Shown in pieces: positions 1-12,690 of a DNA stretch of 64,000 nucleotides. Source of the stretch: Sternotherus odoratus (Eukaryota; Chordata; Testudines; Kinosternidae); NCBI GenBank assembly GCA_032164245.1, contig JAVMKO010000022.1, positions 12,089,845-12,153,844 of the forward strand, read 5' to 3'. The translations under genes and the position numbers were made by a program. Within the stretch, counting starts at the first letter, position 1. Each line of letters opens with the position of its first letter. The notes beneath the pieces are model-generated. The model was not told the origin of the DNA, did not search any database, and saw only the letters and a list, made by a program, of their open reading frames with translations.

Positions 1-521
1 GAACACATCAGTTAAGAATTAATGTATCTTTTACCTATTGAAAGTAACTGAGAAAAATTGTAGAGACAGATGCGCAATACTGATAGATGTGCAATGCCTT
101 CATAGATGGATAATTTGATACCAGCCTTAAATTAGCCAATTCACAAGCTTTAAAAAAAGAGGTGCTCCAGCATTAATCTTACTTCTTGAAAGAATCAGAA
201 AAATCAGGGGGAAATGTGCAACAGTTTCGGAGATGGATAGTTTGATACCAGCCTCAAATTAGCCACGTCAACCCTATTATGTAGCCTGTGTAAAAGTTTA
301 CTCAATCATGCATCTTTGTTTCAAGAAACCTGCATGGCTTTGACCTTTGCCCATACTTTGGAGGTGGCGAAAAAGGCCCTTTGAGATCTTTTCCATCTCT
401 AACTTTTAGGATTCCAGAATATCCATCATATCCCATATTGCCAGTACAGTATTTACTGATGGTGCACCAATCCATTGATTTATATTATAAACACATTGCA
501 CTTGATACAATGTTATATTTT

Positions 522-693
522 AAGTGACAGAGTCCTGTGGCACCTTAAAGACTAAAGTATCGAAGCATAAGCTTTCGTGGGCTAATACCCACTTCGTTGG
601 ATGCCCACGAAAGCTTATGCTTCAATACTTTAGTCTTTAAGGTGCCACAGGACTGTCACTTCTACTATTCCAGACATGGCTACCTCTGATTCT
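522..693. mobile_element. Palindromic mobile element, copy 1
   Basis: Two long inverted arms, about 522-582 and 601-661, share GTCCTGTGGCACCTTAAAGA and CATAAGCTTTCGTGGGC. They are flanked by identical 11-bp direct repeats TGTTATATTTT at 511-521 and 694-704. The family resembles palindromic repeats abundant in turtle genomes, as I recall. There is no coding capacity. Confidence 0.75.
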
Positions 694-933
694 TGTTATA
701 TTTTTTAGTCTGGATAAGTTACAGGAAGACATTCTAGCAAACCATGAGGTTTTGGTGAGTGAGGTTGACAAGTAAAATATTTAATGTGCCTGCTTTAACT
801 TTACATTTTATCACAAAAGCAATGGCAAATGATTCCAAGTGAGAAAGAAGGAAGACACGTAATGATAAAAAGGTTTGCTATGTTGTGTGTATGGTATGCA
901 GGTATACTTAATTTGTTCCAAGTGAGCATAATG

Positions 934-1051
934 ACAGGTTTCAGAGTAGAAGCAGTGTTAGTCTATATTCATAAAAAGAACAGGAGTACTTGTGGCACCT
1001 TAGAGACTAAATTTGTTAGTCTAGGTGCCACAAGTACTCCTGTTCTTTTTA
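934..1051. mobile_element. Palindromic mobile element, copy 2
   Basis: A fold-back of AAAAGAACAGGAGTACTTGT with its complement at the other end, carrying the GGCACCTTAGAGACTAA core of the same family as copy 1. It is flanked by exact 14-bp direct repeats AAGTGAGCATAATG at 920-933 and 1052-1065. Confidence 0.8.
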
Positions 1052-2619
1052 AAGTGAGCATAATGGCCGTTGATCTCAATCGTGGATTGGAAACAAATAG
1101 ACACTGGTCTAAATCTTTTACACAAGTTCAGACTTAAAATTCAATTCTTTATAAAAAAGATTCCTGATAATGGAGAATGCATTCAAAAAAAGTTACTGGT
1201 TTTGGACAGAGCATCACCTGAGGCTTAAAATTGCCTCTGAAGATATACACAAATAGCCCTTTGTTTTCCTTACTGTTCCCAGTCAGTTTCACTGCAGGCA
1301 AGAGGCACAAGCCTTCAGAACCTCTGAATGAAGCATGAAGAACTCAGCAGAAACCAAACCGGGGTTCTGTCTCCTGCTGCAGTGTGAGTGGGTGGTTTTT
1401 TGTGCTGACAGTGTGACATGGACAGATCCCCTCTGCTTCAGATAGACCAGATAAGGGTTTGTTCTTGATGTGCTCTGATTCTGGTTTATAATCACGGCCA
1501 CTGACAAAAACTTTGCTGAGAATGAGGTCAGCAGTTCAGAGTAGAATCCCGTGGATACACTTTCGCATGTACTGGAGTGAAGATAAAACAGCATGTTCAT
1601 GACTGTAGAATTCACTCCCATGATTCAGCCTATTTGAAGATACCACAGGCAAAATGCATTTAATCACCGCATTGCCGCCTTCTGGGTTATACACGTGCTG
1701 TGACATTCTTTTTTCACAACAGTCATTTTGTTTAGGCTTCACAGGGGTTTACAAACAATGCTGTTACATGTAGGAAGCAATGTATATCCTGGCCTGTGTG
1801 CACTTGAGGACAATGATGAGATGAGTCAACATGTCTTATTTGCCACCTCAGTGAAGGATTATTGAGCTCTGGTCAAACAATGAAAACATGAAAATTACTG
1901 TGCACTGAGTAGTGACTGCAGAGAAACTACCAACAGTTTGTTTTCACCCCCTCGGCCCAAAAATAATTTAATCCCCTCGTTAGCATGTTAGCTTTTACAT
2001 GGATCTTAGGCCAGGGTCTGGTACAAAGCACACCCCTTTCCCTTTAGATACTCTTGACTGTCGCAGGGAGTGAGGTGGGATAGATCCTGTGCCCAGCACT
2101 TGCTGGCCAGGTAGGAGCGATGGAGACAAAGCTGCATCTCTTCAAAGGCTGCAGCATCTTACTTCCAACCCCGCTCAACCTTTCCCCTTCTCTGGCTACT
2201 GCACCTCGTAGACCACCAGTTGCTCAGGGTTGTGCCTAAAGGTACAATCTACCCCCAAATGTTTTGAATTCTGCTCCTTGCTGCAGCAGTTCCTCTCTCC
2301 GGCCCTCCTGCTTGAACTTTCACATACAGCTAGAGTGCTGCCCAGAGCCACATTTCAAATAGTTCACATGAACCTGTGTTAGGAATACAGCATTGACTGA
2401 CCTGAATTGTCCTTTCCTGGGGGGTTAATATTTACATCTTCCTGTCCACAGAGATGCTTCCCCAGCTCTGCTGCTCTCCAAGGCAATGGGGGAGCTTTCA
2501 TGAAGAAAGTTAAGAACTAATTTTTTAAGCTCATTCTTCACTTCTTTCCGTAGTGCAGACAACATTCAGATTTCATGTGCTTCTCCCTCCCCAGATGCAC
2601 AACATCAAGTTCTGCTTTA

Positions 2620-2785
2620 TTATGGAGTCATAATTAGCCCCTGGAGACAGCATCTACTTAAACCTCCATAATTAGTACTTAATTTCTCTAAAGCTAATGA
2701 AAGGCCCTTTTAGGTTCCTAATTGGCTGCTACTTCCTATTAGCATTCACTTTGAGCATGAATTACCAACTTGGGAAATAAGTTAC
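2620..2785. promoter_or_regulatory. Homeodomain-motif-rich candidate regulatory element A
   Basis: TAATTA occurs at 2631 and 2669, with further TTAATTT, CTAATGA, CTAATTGG and GAATTACC sites within about 150 bases. This resembles homeobox-bound conserved noncoding elements. Function is inferred from motif density only. Confidence 0.3.
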
Positions 2786-3515
2786 TTTCACAGGAGTACT
2801 GCAGTGGTTTCAGACGTGAGCAGCTTATCAACCCAGAAGTGTGATGGGAGGGTGTCTCGGACCGCTGGTCAAATACACTTCACCCACGTTGCAGGTGTGG
2901 AATGTAAACTAATCTGCTGCCAGGTGTAGCTTGATTTGGAATAGTCTAGGCACAAACCCAAACCAGCTGTGTTCAGGGTCAGGGCACCATCTGTGTACTG
3001 TAAGTACCATGTGACAGACATTTGTATCATGCCAGTGCCATTTTTAAGGACATCCCCGATTAAGTCCACACATGGTGCCTCCAGATGTAATATCAGCCTT
3101 TCCCATCTGAGAAAGAATCAGGCCCAGAAGTAGGAGCAGACCCACAAACCTCTATATACCAATGCAGTGAGGTATTGAGGGGCCATACTGACCCTCAAGC
3201 CTCCGACTTGTCTTGCCAAGTTATCCCCCATAACATGGCTCTCCTCCGCACAAAGTTATGGTCCTGTGTCCCATCTACAAGTGTGTATTTGGTTGTCATG
3301 GTAATAGCACCTTGTTGCTATGGCAACTGAGTTAGATTACTATGGGATAGCCCGGCCACTTTTGGTTAGCTCAGTATGTGGAAATAAATGGCAGCTTTTA
3401 AAGTTCACAGCTGTGTCAAGTGATTTCTTCCTAAAAACTACTGCCCCTAAGGCTACAACAAGCCTCAGAGAAGACATTTCAAGAGATGGCGGGCAACTAC
3501 CATGGGAACTCTTGT

Positions 3516-3527
3516 GGGGGGGGGGGG
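3516..3527 (+). repeat. Poly-G run (12)
   Basis: Twelve consecutive G. Such runs are prone to length error in assemblies. Confidence 0.9.
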
Positions 3528-4324
3528 TTAAATAAAATATCCTAAAAGAATGTCTTGTATAACAAACAGATGTATCAAACTTTTTCCTGCAAAAAGGTTG
3601 ACCAGCTGGCAGTGGGAAAAAGTTTTGATCTGCTCTAATAGTTATTGACATGCAACCATGGGAGAGACAGCCTTTAGCTTTCCATTTATAACAAATGGAA
3701 GCTTAAACACATTAATTCAAAGTTGAATTAACATGGACAATGCTCACCCCAGCATCTGTTGGGTTAGTGACCAGGTGAAAGTTAATGGTTCCTCATGGCA
3801 CTTTTTAAATACTTGAAAATCCTGAAACCCTACTGATATTTCCTGTGACTGGAAAACACCACCTGATTCATTACATACTCTATGCCACATATCTTTAATG
3901 CCTTACTTTATAAAGCACTGACATGCCTGGAGCTTTAAGGGTACTAGAGAAAAAACAAAACTTTCCCATATTTAGTATCCCTAGTGTTTCAGTGCAGACC
4001 GTGATATGGATTTCTGGTGGAGGAAAATGCACAATGAAAACTATTTTGGCATATTGCACAAGAGTTTGAGCATTTGAATGAATGTTAGAATTTCTCCATC
4101 AAGGATCATTTGGAATAGTTATAAATGAAACACTCATTTAACAGCTTGGAGACTCATCAAGCTTCAGTGAATCTTAAATGCACCAATTCATATTACAAAG
4201 GTATTTTGCAAAAACAAGAAACTGCAAGCTTTTACTGTTTCACAAACAAGTGCGTCTCTTGCGTGTAAGGGCATGCTCCAGGAAGATGGGCCTCTGAAAA
4301 CAGTTGCAGCAGCAGAGATTCTGT

Positions 4325-4475
4325 CTAGATTTAGAGACCTAATTAAGCTCTAGAGTAAATGTACCACTGAACAGCTTAATTAGCAGTATGTTTATTAGGA
4401 GTTAATTACATAATCCCCAAGCATTTTTTAAAATTAATGATTGCCACTTAGCCCACCAAATCTAATTGACCAAGG
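4325..4475. promoter_or_regulatory. Homeodomain-motif-rich candidate regulatory element B
   Basis: Three TAATTA cores (4340, 4377, 4403) fall within 69 bases, followed by TAATCC (an OTX/bicoid-type core), ATTAATGATT and CTAATTGACC. No repeat family is recognised here. A regulatory role is inference. Confidence 0.35.
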
Positions 4476-7400
4476 TTAAGGAGAACATGCAAAATTTGTT
4501 GCACAGTCCTTTTGCTAATCGAGTTAATCATTTACTGTTACTTTCATTGTACAAACAAGGACCTGGAAAGAGCTACTTATCCCAACAGAAATTCACCGTT
4601 GCATCCCACATATACACAAAGGCGTCCCCAGGAGGAAAAATGTCCTCCAATTCATACCATATGGAAGCAATGGACAAGCCAGTTCAGATAAAGTAATTTT
4701 CTCCTTGCTTTCATCATTTTGAGTCTGCACAAAACGGAAGACAGGAATTTTTCCAAGCTGAAGTGGTTGTTATCAATGCTGTCCATCCTTGACACTGAAG
4801 AGCATTGCACTTGTGGATCAAGCCAGAGATCATGTAAAATTGTTATTTAAATCTCCATCATTGGGAAAGGTTCTGTTCTATTAAAATTTAACTCCCTTGT
4901 CTGTTCTTCTGTTACCAAATTCCACTTACATTCAGTGCAAAAGATTTGAGCTCATTTCACTTTCCTGACGCACACATCTACACAATTCTATTAGTAGCTA
5001 TGACTAATTGCCTTGCACCTCAGTGCCACTATGATGATTAACCTCTTAATTTCATTGTGCAATATTTGAAAACTGCTAATAGTGTGTCTCTGTACTTGTC
5101 CTGATCATGCTAATTGCTCAAATGAAGGTGCTAATTTAAACTTTGAAAAATGGAGTTTCTTGCTACCTTGCGATACAGTAGAGTCCTACACCATCCCCTT
5201 CAGGGTTATGCCAAGCACACACACCTTTACCTCTAACCCAAGGCATATTCTCTAGGATCATCTGCTCACATACTATTGTTCTACATCAAGAACAGAGCCC
5301 TAATTGTGTCTCCTATATTTTAAAAAGTGAAATCTAAAGTCCCCAAGAGAAAGTCCATCATAAAATAGCTTACATACAAGTCCCACTTATATAAAAAAGT
5401 ATTGTACAAATCTTGCATTCCAAAATCTGTCAGAGAAGATTATTCCAGGTAGGTTTTATTTATATGGCTAGAAAATAACTTAGAAGTTGATCAAACTTTT
5501 AGAAAATAAACAGTGACATTTGAGAAGCTTTCTGCCTATGGCAAATTCATAAGTCTGTAGAAATGTCTAAAGGGTGGTGGCTGGTTCCAGAATTTAAACT
5601 GTTCACAAGCAGCCTCCCAGTCTGGCTGCATTTCACTAGATCTGGTATCTCACTAATAAGGCAAGCTTTTTAAGCATAGACAGCCAAGCAAGACCAACTG
5701 TTAAATCAGAGAGACAATATGTATTCTGATCTTTGTTGTCTGCCAACTGTATAAATATTCAAAGATCTGGAATTAATAAAGTTCATTAGAAAAGATTAAT
5801 GGTTCACTCAGGAACAATTCCAGAAAGGAACTAAGCTGAATGTGTAGGTCAGGGAGCTATGAAAGATTAAATTATTGTAATGACTATTTTTAATACATCA
5901 TTAAAAAATCAGGTACGAATAGATTGCATATCTGTTAAGGGCCTCACTGAAGTTGCTTTGGGTTTTAGAAATTGGAAGGATAGTCTATTGTGGTGAAAAT
6001 TGCCTTCCTTTCTCCCCCTTTCCCCCCATGCACCTCCCTGAAACAATCCTCCTTTGAACTCATCAGGAGCTAAGGCATGCAAGATGAACAGCACATTTTG
6101 CAGTGTAGAAGATATTCATAGAAGGTTCATCCAACTCCCCCCCCCCCTTTTTTCTTTTGAATAGGGTTCTAGCTGAATCCAGTCAACCCCACCAAAGAAC
6201 TGGAGAATAAACTGAGGTGAGAGAAAGATAGTGAGAAATGTTATAGGCAAATTAGCATTGACCAGGAGCTACCTAGAGTATTAACTCTGTCTGCTTCTCA
6301 TATTTGATGTGGCCCATATCCAGAAAGATCTCTCCCGAAACCCATTTTCTGGCCTTCAAAACTATACCCCAGCCTCGCCAAGCTCAACTCGAGAAGCAAA
6401 ATCCCCACAGACCAGGACCGACCTATTCAAAGAAGCGCCAGACCTTGTCAGAACAGATGCAAAACCTGCAGACATCTCCATTGCTATGAAAAATCAATAC
6501 CCTCCACAACACACCTTTCAAGATTCAACATGCGGTGTACCTCATCCAGTGCACTAAATGACCCAATAACAATGTAGGTGAAACAGACAATCACTGCTCT
6601 AATGAACTCACACAGGAAATCAATAAGACAAAAGCACCATCTTCCCATGGGCAAAATCTTTTCACATAATGATCACTCTGGCTGATTTATCCGTTGTCAT
6701 CCTCAAAGAGAATCTGCACAACAGTTTCTAGAGATGAGCCTGGGAGCTTGAATTCATAACTTGTTAAACACCAAAAACATGGTCTTAATGACATTGGATT
6801 TTGGCTTATTTACAATAATCTGTAAACCATTAATCCTCCCTTTGCTGTCCTAAAATTTTAGAGATGTGAACAGGCCCCTTCACCTTGAATGGTCTCTTAC
6901 AACATGACTTACATACCTACTTATGCTAAACAATCTTTTCCTTCTTGTATTTAGCGGACACTCAGGACTTTTCCCAAATCTGAAGAGTTTAGTATAAGCT
7001 TGAAAGCTCGTCTCTCTCACCAACAGAAGTTGGTCCAATACAAGATATAACCACACCTGTAGTTTTCCATATATGGGTTCTTCTCTTTTAAGGTCTTGTA
7101 TATTGTTATTGCTGGTAGATGCATTTTTGGGGCCTTGAATTTAAACAGCAACTCTACCTGACCCTGACATTTTACCTTTGCAACTACTTCAATTTTCCCA
7201 TGTGTAAAATGGGTACAGTAATACCTACAGCCCTGCAGAAAGGATTAACTGCTTAACAGCACCTTGAAAATTACAGGGACAGATACTGAACTTGAGAAAA
7301 TCAGCGTGGATACATACCAGCTGAGGGTCTGATCACAATGTATATAAATGAAGCCTTTAGTCCCTGTAAATCATGGCTAGTAACTGAACACATTCCTAGT

Positions 7401-10146
7401 TATTACAAACCAGTTCACTGATCTCAGAATAAGGAGATATGTATATTTGCTATGTAATTTTCACAATTAGAAAAAGCCAACCACTTAGGAAAATAAACAC
7501 TTACAAAATTTTATCTGCAAGGAGCACAATTAAATTAAATTTGGCTCAGAGGAATTAATCCAGACATTTAAATCCCACTGCCAACTCTTTAGAAATCCCA
7601 TATGTACTGCTTTTAAAGATCCCTATTAAAAATGTTTTGCCTCAATCAAAATGATCCTTTCATTGGTTGTACTACACCGTTGTCTGCTGGCACCATGCTG
7701 GGGGTTTCTGTAACATTACAGCTAAATAATGATAATCAACTGCAACCCACACTTGTGCCTTGATCCCATCAACTCATCAGCACAGCAGGGTATGCTGGTT
7801 GGTAGTCAGCTGTGTAGATACAGTAGAGTACTTACTGCAGGAAGCATTACTTGTTTCAGAGTCAGGCTTCCAAAAGTGCTGAGCTTTTTAAAAAGAATAA
7901 ATGTGTGGGTTCTTTTTATTTCCTTTCTGTAGTTATAAGAGAACACAGGTCAAAGACATGTACCTGGCACTTTGAGCAGGGGGTGGAAAGGTTTGGGATT
8001 ATCCTTGGTTCCTGTGGGAATTTGTTCTTCATTCAAATTCTGGCAAAGATTCATCACTGTGGGTTTGGGGGAGAGTGGCTCTAGATTTCCATATGGCTTT
8101 GACTGTTCCTAGTAGAAATCCTCTTAATAAACAGAGCAGATGCTTTATCAGTGGTATTTCTTGTTAGCTGATGCTGCCATCCAATTACACATTTTGCTAA
8201 TTCAAATTCAGATTGGCTTCCAGGAGAAACTGACAACAACAAAATAAGAATTCCACTGAGGTTCCTCACTAACAAGTTACTGTATTCATCATACATATTG
8301 ATAATAACCAAAGCTGTGAAGGGCTTTGGCCTAATTATCAGACTAAATTAAAAACAATTCTGTATTCTCATGATTAGAAAAATCAGTCAGCTATAAGAAA
8401 ATTTTGGAGTGGTGTCTCTTGTTGCAAAATTACAAAGCTTTAAATATGGTTGATGGAGGATTCTCACAGCAATCTATAAAACTGTGTTTATTCAGTCATT
8501 ACTGGAGTGCCCTGTTGATAGGGATTCAGTGTTCCAACCTGGAAATTTAATATGACCCACAAATTCTGCATTTGGGCACTTAAATTAACACTTAATCACT
8601 TGAAATGAGTAATCATGCACATTTTCTATTAGGGTCTGAACCTGACATACAGACGTTTAAGCATGCAAATAAATCCATAAAACTGTGCTCACAATTGTCT
8701 GTCTCATTAGAAGCTCAAATATAATTTGGGCTTGCAGCTGTGGTCACAGTGCATGTAAAATTCCCAGTTGTGTAACTTCATTTGAGCATGGAGTAGTTGT
8801 GATTCCATGTATGCACACAACCTCTGAGCCCACTATAAATTACAATGTATAAAGCCAAATCGTGGTGAATTTGTTGTGTTCAGATAGGTTTTCCCTTTGT
8901 GGTTCCCATAATGCAATAGAAGTAAATGATACTTCATCAGGGTCAATAAACTGGTGACAGTATAGCACTCAGATCCACTAACAAGGGGACTGTGGAAGTG
9001 CAAAGCATTATAATTACAGGGTCAATTTCTAGGAGATGCCAACCTCCTGACCATCTCACTGGTTTCAATGGTAGATGCAGCTGCTTAGCAACTGCTGAGG
9101 CACTGGCCTGAACCACTTATTTTCTTGAAACCTGGAAACAGAGTGTAGCTTATGTTAAAGCAACTATAGGATAATGGTGCCAGGACTGTGCTCTGGAGAA
9201 GTCTAGCTTCATTTCAGTTCTTTTCTTTTGCACCCTAAGACAAAAAACATCTTGCTGCCCCATTGCTTGTCTCCCTGACAACATTTAGGTGTTTGTTTTC
9301 CTTCCTCCTCAAGAGCCACGGAAATGTTTCCTGACAGATCTGTAAATCAGCACAGACCTGTGGTCTTTGCAGGAGCTGCCCCTGTTCTTAGCTGAAGTGT
9401 AGGGAACTCCTCAGCTGGTGTAAACAGACATAGTCCAATAAGTGCTGAACATTAGGAGCAGCTTCTGCCTGCAGGGCATTGAAGTTGACCCTTCTCAGAA
9501 TCAGGATTGGAATCAGAGCATAACCAGACTGCTTCCCTTTCCAATCTCCCCTGTATGTTCTTACCCATCCACAACGGTTTACTGTTCTTCCTAATGTTTG
9601 TTGTGGACTATGCTGAAGGATTCAACCCTTCTCCAATCAGACAGCTCTAATTTAATAAATTATCTGGAAAAAGTGAGTTGGCAAAGTTTGCAGATACAAA
9701 ATCACTCAAGATAGTTTAGTCCAAAGCGGTCTGTGAAGAGTTACAAATGGATCTCACAGAACTGGGTGACTGGGCTTCAAAATGGCAGATGAAATTTAAT
9801 GTTGATAAGTATAAAGTAATGCACACTAAAAACAATTCCAAATATACATCTAAAGTCTAAATTAGTTAACCCTCAAGAAAGCGACCTTGGAGTCATTGTA
9901 AAAAGTTCACTGAAAACAGCTGCTTAATGTCAACAGCAGTCAAAAATGCAAAGAATGTCAAATACTATTAAGAAAGGAAGAGAATTAGAAAACATATGAA
10001 TGCCTCTATATAAATCCATGATACACTCACACTGAATACTGCACGCAGTTCTAGTCACCATTTCAAAATAGATGAATTAACATTAGGAAAAGTACAAAGA
10101 AGGGCAACAAAAATCACCAGGGGTCTGGAACAGCTTCCATACTATG

Positions 10147-10438
10147 GGTTGGTCTTCACTACCAAGGGGGATTGACGGCAGACAGGCAATTTCAGCTACG
10201 TGATTCACGTAGCTGAAGTTTGCGTATCTGCAGCCAACTTACCTGCCGTCCTCACAGCAGCAGCAGTTGGCGGCACACTCCGTCGACTCCAGCTTGCGCC
10301 TCCCGGCAAGCTGGAGTTCCAGAGTCGACGGGGGCGCCGCGGGCGATCGATTTCTCGCATCTTCACAAGATGCGAGAAATCGATCGCCAAAAGATCGATC
10401 GCTACCCGCTGCTCTGGCGGATAGTAAAGACCAGCCCT
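10147..10438. mobile_element. Nested TIR element 1 in CR1, hairpin-rich
   Basis: Terminal inverted repeats GGTTGGTCTTCACTACC and TAGTAAAGACCAGCCC bound the element. Internal perfect hairpins include TTTCTCGCATCTT with AAGATGCGAGAAA, and CAGCTACGTGA with TCACGTAGCTG. CR1 sequence resumes directly afterwards. It is nonautonomous and has no transposase frame. Confidence 0.7.
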
Positions 10439-10464
10439 ATGAGAAGCTAAAAAGATTGACTGTT

Positions 10465-10755
10465 CATAAGGGCTCATCTTCATTACGGCAGGGAAGGATC
10501 GATCTTTTGGCAATCGATTTACCGCATCTCGTCAAGATGCAATAAATCGATCGCCAGCAGCTCCCCCGTCGACTCCAGAAGTCCAGCTCGCCAAAAGGCA
10601 CAAGCTGGAGTCGATGGGGGACCATGCCGCCGGCCGCCGCCGTGAAGACTGCAGGTAAATTGGCTGTAGAGATGCTGATTTCAGCTACGTTATTAATGTA
10701 ACTTAAGTTGCTTATCTACAGTTGATCTATCCCCCCTCCCCTCCGTGACCAGCCC
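10465..10755. mobile_element. Nested TIR element 2 in CR1, inverted relative to element 1
   Basis: It carries the same internal modules in reverse order (ATCGATCTTTTGG, CGCATCT...AGATGC, GTCGACTCCAG, CAGCTACGTTA). It starts near AGGGCTCATCTTCATTAC and ends near GTGACCAGCCC. It inserted about 25 bases from element 1 in the same CR1, in the opposite orientation. Confidence 0.65.
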
Positions 10756-12489
10756 ATAGAAAAGATATGAGCAAGGGGGGATATGATCGAGGTCTATAAC
10801 ATTATGAATGGTGATCAGAAAGTAAACAGTGTTATTTACTCCTTTGCATAACAAGAATTAGGAGGGGAGTCATACAATGAAATGAATAGGCAGCAGGTTT
10901 AAAACATACATAAAGAAACACTTCACACAATGCACAGTGAACCTGTGGAATTCATTGCCAGGGGATGTTGGAAAGGCTGAAAGTTAACAGGGTTCAAACA
11001 AGAATTAGACAAGTTCCTGTAAGATAGGTCCATCACTAGCTATTAGCCCAGATGAACAGGGATACAATTCCCTGTTCTGGTTGTTCCTAAACTTCAGACT
11101 CCCAGAAACTGGGACTAGATGGGGGATGGATCACTTCATAAACTACCCTGTTTTGTTCATCCCTCTAAAGCATCTGGCATGGTCCACAGTTCAAAGACAG
11201 GATACTGGAGTAGATGGAGCACTGGTCTGACCCAGTATGAACGCTCATATTCTAAATCATGCCTCTACAGAAGCACTGGCTTTTCTTTTAACTGCTAGTT
11301 TTATTCAAATCCATTTACCACTCAGTCAATGGCCCTGAACTGAATAACCTATTTTCCCAGAATTCTAAGATTAAGGGTTAAGATGCATCTGTTGATTAAT
11401 TCATTTCACAGGAAAGCACATGGGGAAGCTTCTATTCTTCTTGCACCCATTGGATTATTGATGTTCTCACTACTTCTCTGAAGGCCAAACTCTGAATTCA
11501 GATAGTACAGAGAAACTCAATGGCTCATCTACTGCAGCTAAATAGAGCCATTCTGCTTGTTTCTTTGCTTGATCGACTTTGATGGCTATTTCTAGCAGTC
11601 CTTCAGTATATTCTTACTCCTTCTAGAGCTGCTATCACGGTCTTTGCATTGTTTCCCATTCTGAATACAGTAAATACCACAAAAAAGCCAAAGATCGCAG
11701 TGCAAGTGTTGATTTTTCATGTTGCTTACTTTTAAACCATGTTCACAAGGCAAATCATGAGTAGTAACTTTAAAAAAAAATTACTGACATTTAATGGTCA
11801 TGAAATTAATCAAATGCTGGCTGTCTTAATGCCCAGGCATGAGGCTCTCCAGCCAGTCTGACAGGGTAGAATTAATACCAATTCCCAAACAAGCAAGGTA
11901 AGTGGTTACAGATTTCATCAAGGAGGAAATCACCCCAGCAAAAAAAAGAAGCTGCTCCTTCAAGCCAGAGAGAATAAATGAATCTAGGCCAATTTAAAAC
12001 AGCCGAGCAGTCTGGTGCTTGACTTAACTGAAGATATGTCTTAAGAATAAATCTTTGGCCAACATCTGCCACTAGAGGGGAGCATATACTCACACATTTA
12101 GGGGGCTAATGTAGACTGCCTCTGTACCCTGGCAGGCTGGAGATTCATTATGAAATCTCATCTTTCTTTATTATCACTGCAAGGCAAAGTTATGGGCTAA
12201 AGTGCCATTTATTTCAGAATGGAATGCAAATTTCTGAGATGGAGTCCTGGCCCAATGAGAATCCTCCAGCATTTATCTAGTCCAGAGCTATGATAGCTAG
12301 GAAGGATGTTTTCTTATAATACAGCATATTTTTAACATGAAAATTTCTGCTGATGAAGTATTTGGTCAGTAGTGTGGGGGGAAAAGTTGAAATGTGCTTT
12401 TAGAGCAATGGTACTGTTGAAAACTAGACAAACATTGGGTGGCTTAAAAGGAGCCAAGAGTCCCTGATAATACCTAGCTCCTTTGATAG

Positions 12490-12690
12490 CACTTAGAGCC
12501 AGAGACCTCAGTATGCTATAAAGGAGGTAAGCATCACTATGCCAGTTTTACAGATGGGGAAACTGAGGTGCAGAGAGGCTTGTCTGAATTTACCCAGCAG
12601 ATCAGTGGCAGAGCCAGCAACAGAACAGAGGTCCCTGAATCCCAATGCAGTGCTCTGTCCACTAGGTCCCACTGCCTCTCCGAACATTTC
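12490..12690 (-). repeat. MIR-like SINE fragment
   Basis: The minus strand reads like the MIR core and tail: CTCTCTGCACCTCAGTTTCC and CCATCTGTAAAAC. The plus strand shows the flanking TGCTCTGTCCACTAGGTCCC. Old and diverged. Confidence 0.6.

Larger units (their letters stand above)
9655..11256 (+). mobile_element. CR1 LINE, 3' part, interrupted by two TIR elements
   Basis: The left part encodes the eroded end of a CR1 reverse transcriptase (CTGGGTGACTGGGCTTCAAA, then ATGGCAGATGAAATTTAATG). It continues after the insertions with GGTCTATAACATTATGAATG and ends in the typical tail GTCTGACCCAGTATGA followed by a TATTCT-type end. Many frame breaks make it inactive. The 5' limit is approximate. Confidence 0.8.

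Noticed and set aside
829..1137. 102-codon open frame crossing a palindromic element
   Set aside because: It spans the 934-1051 insertion and both duplications, so it cannot be an old gene.
10200..10545. CpG-rich block as a promoter or gene (several overlapping open frames)
   Set aside because: The sequence is the inverted arms of two TIR elements within a CR1, and the frames arise from the palindromes.
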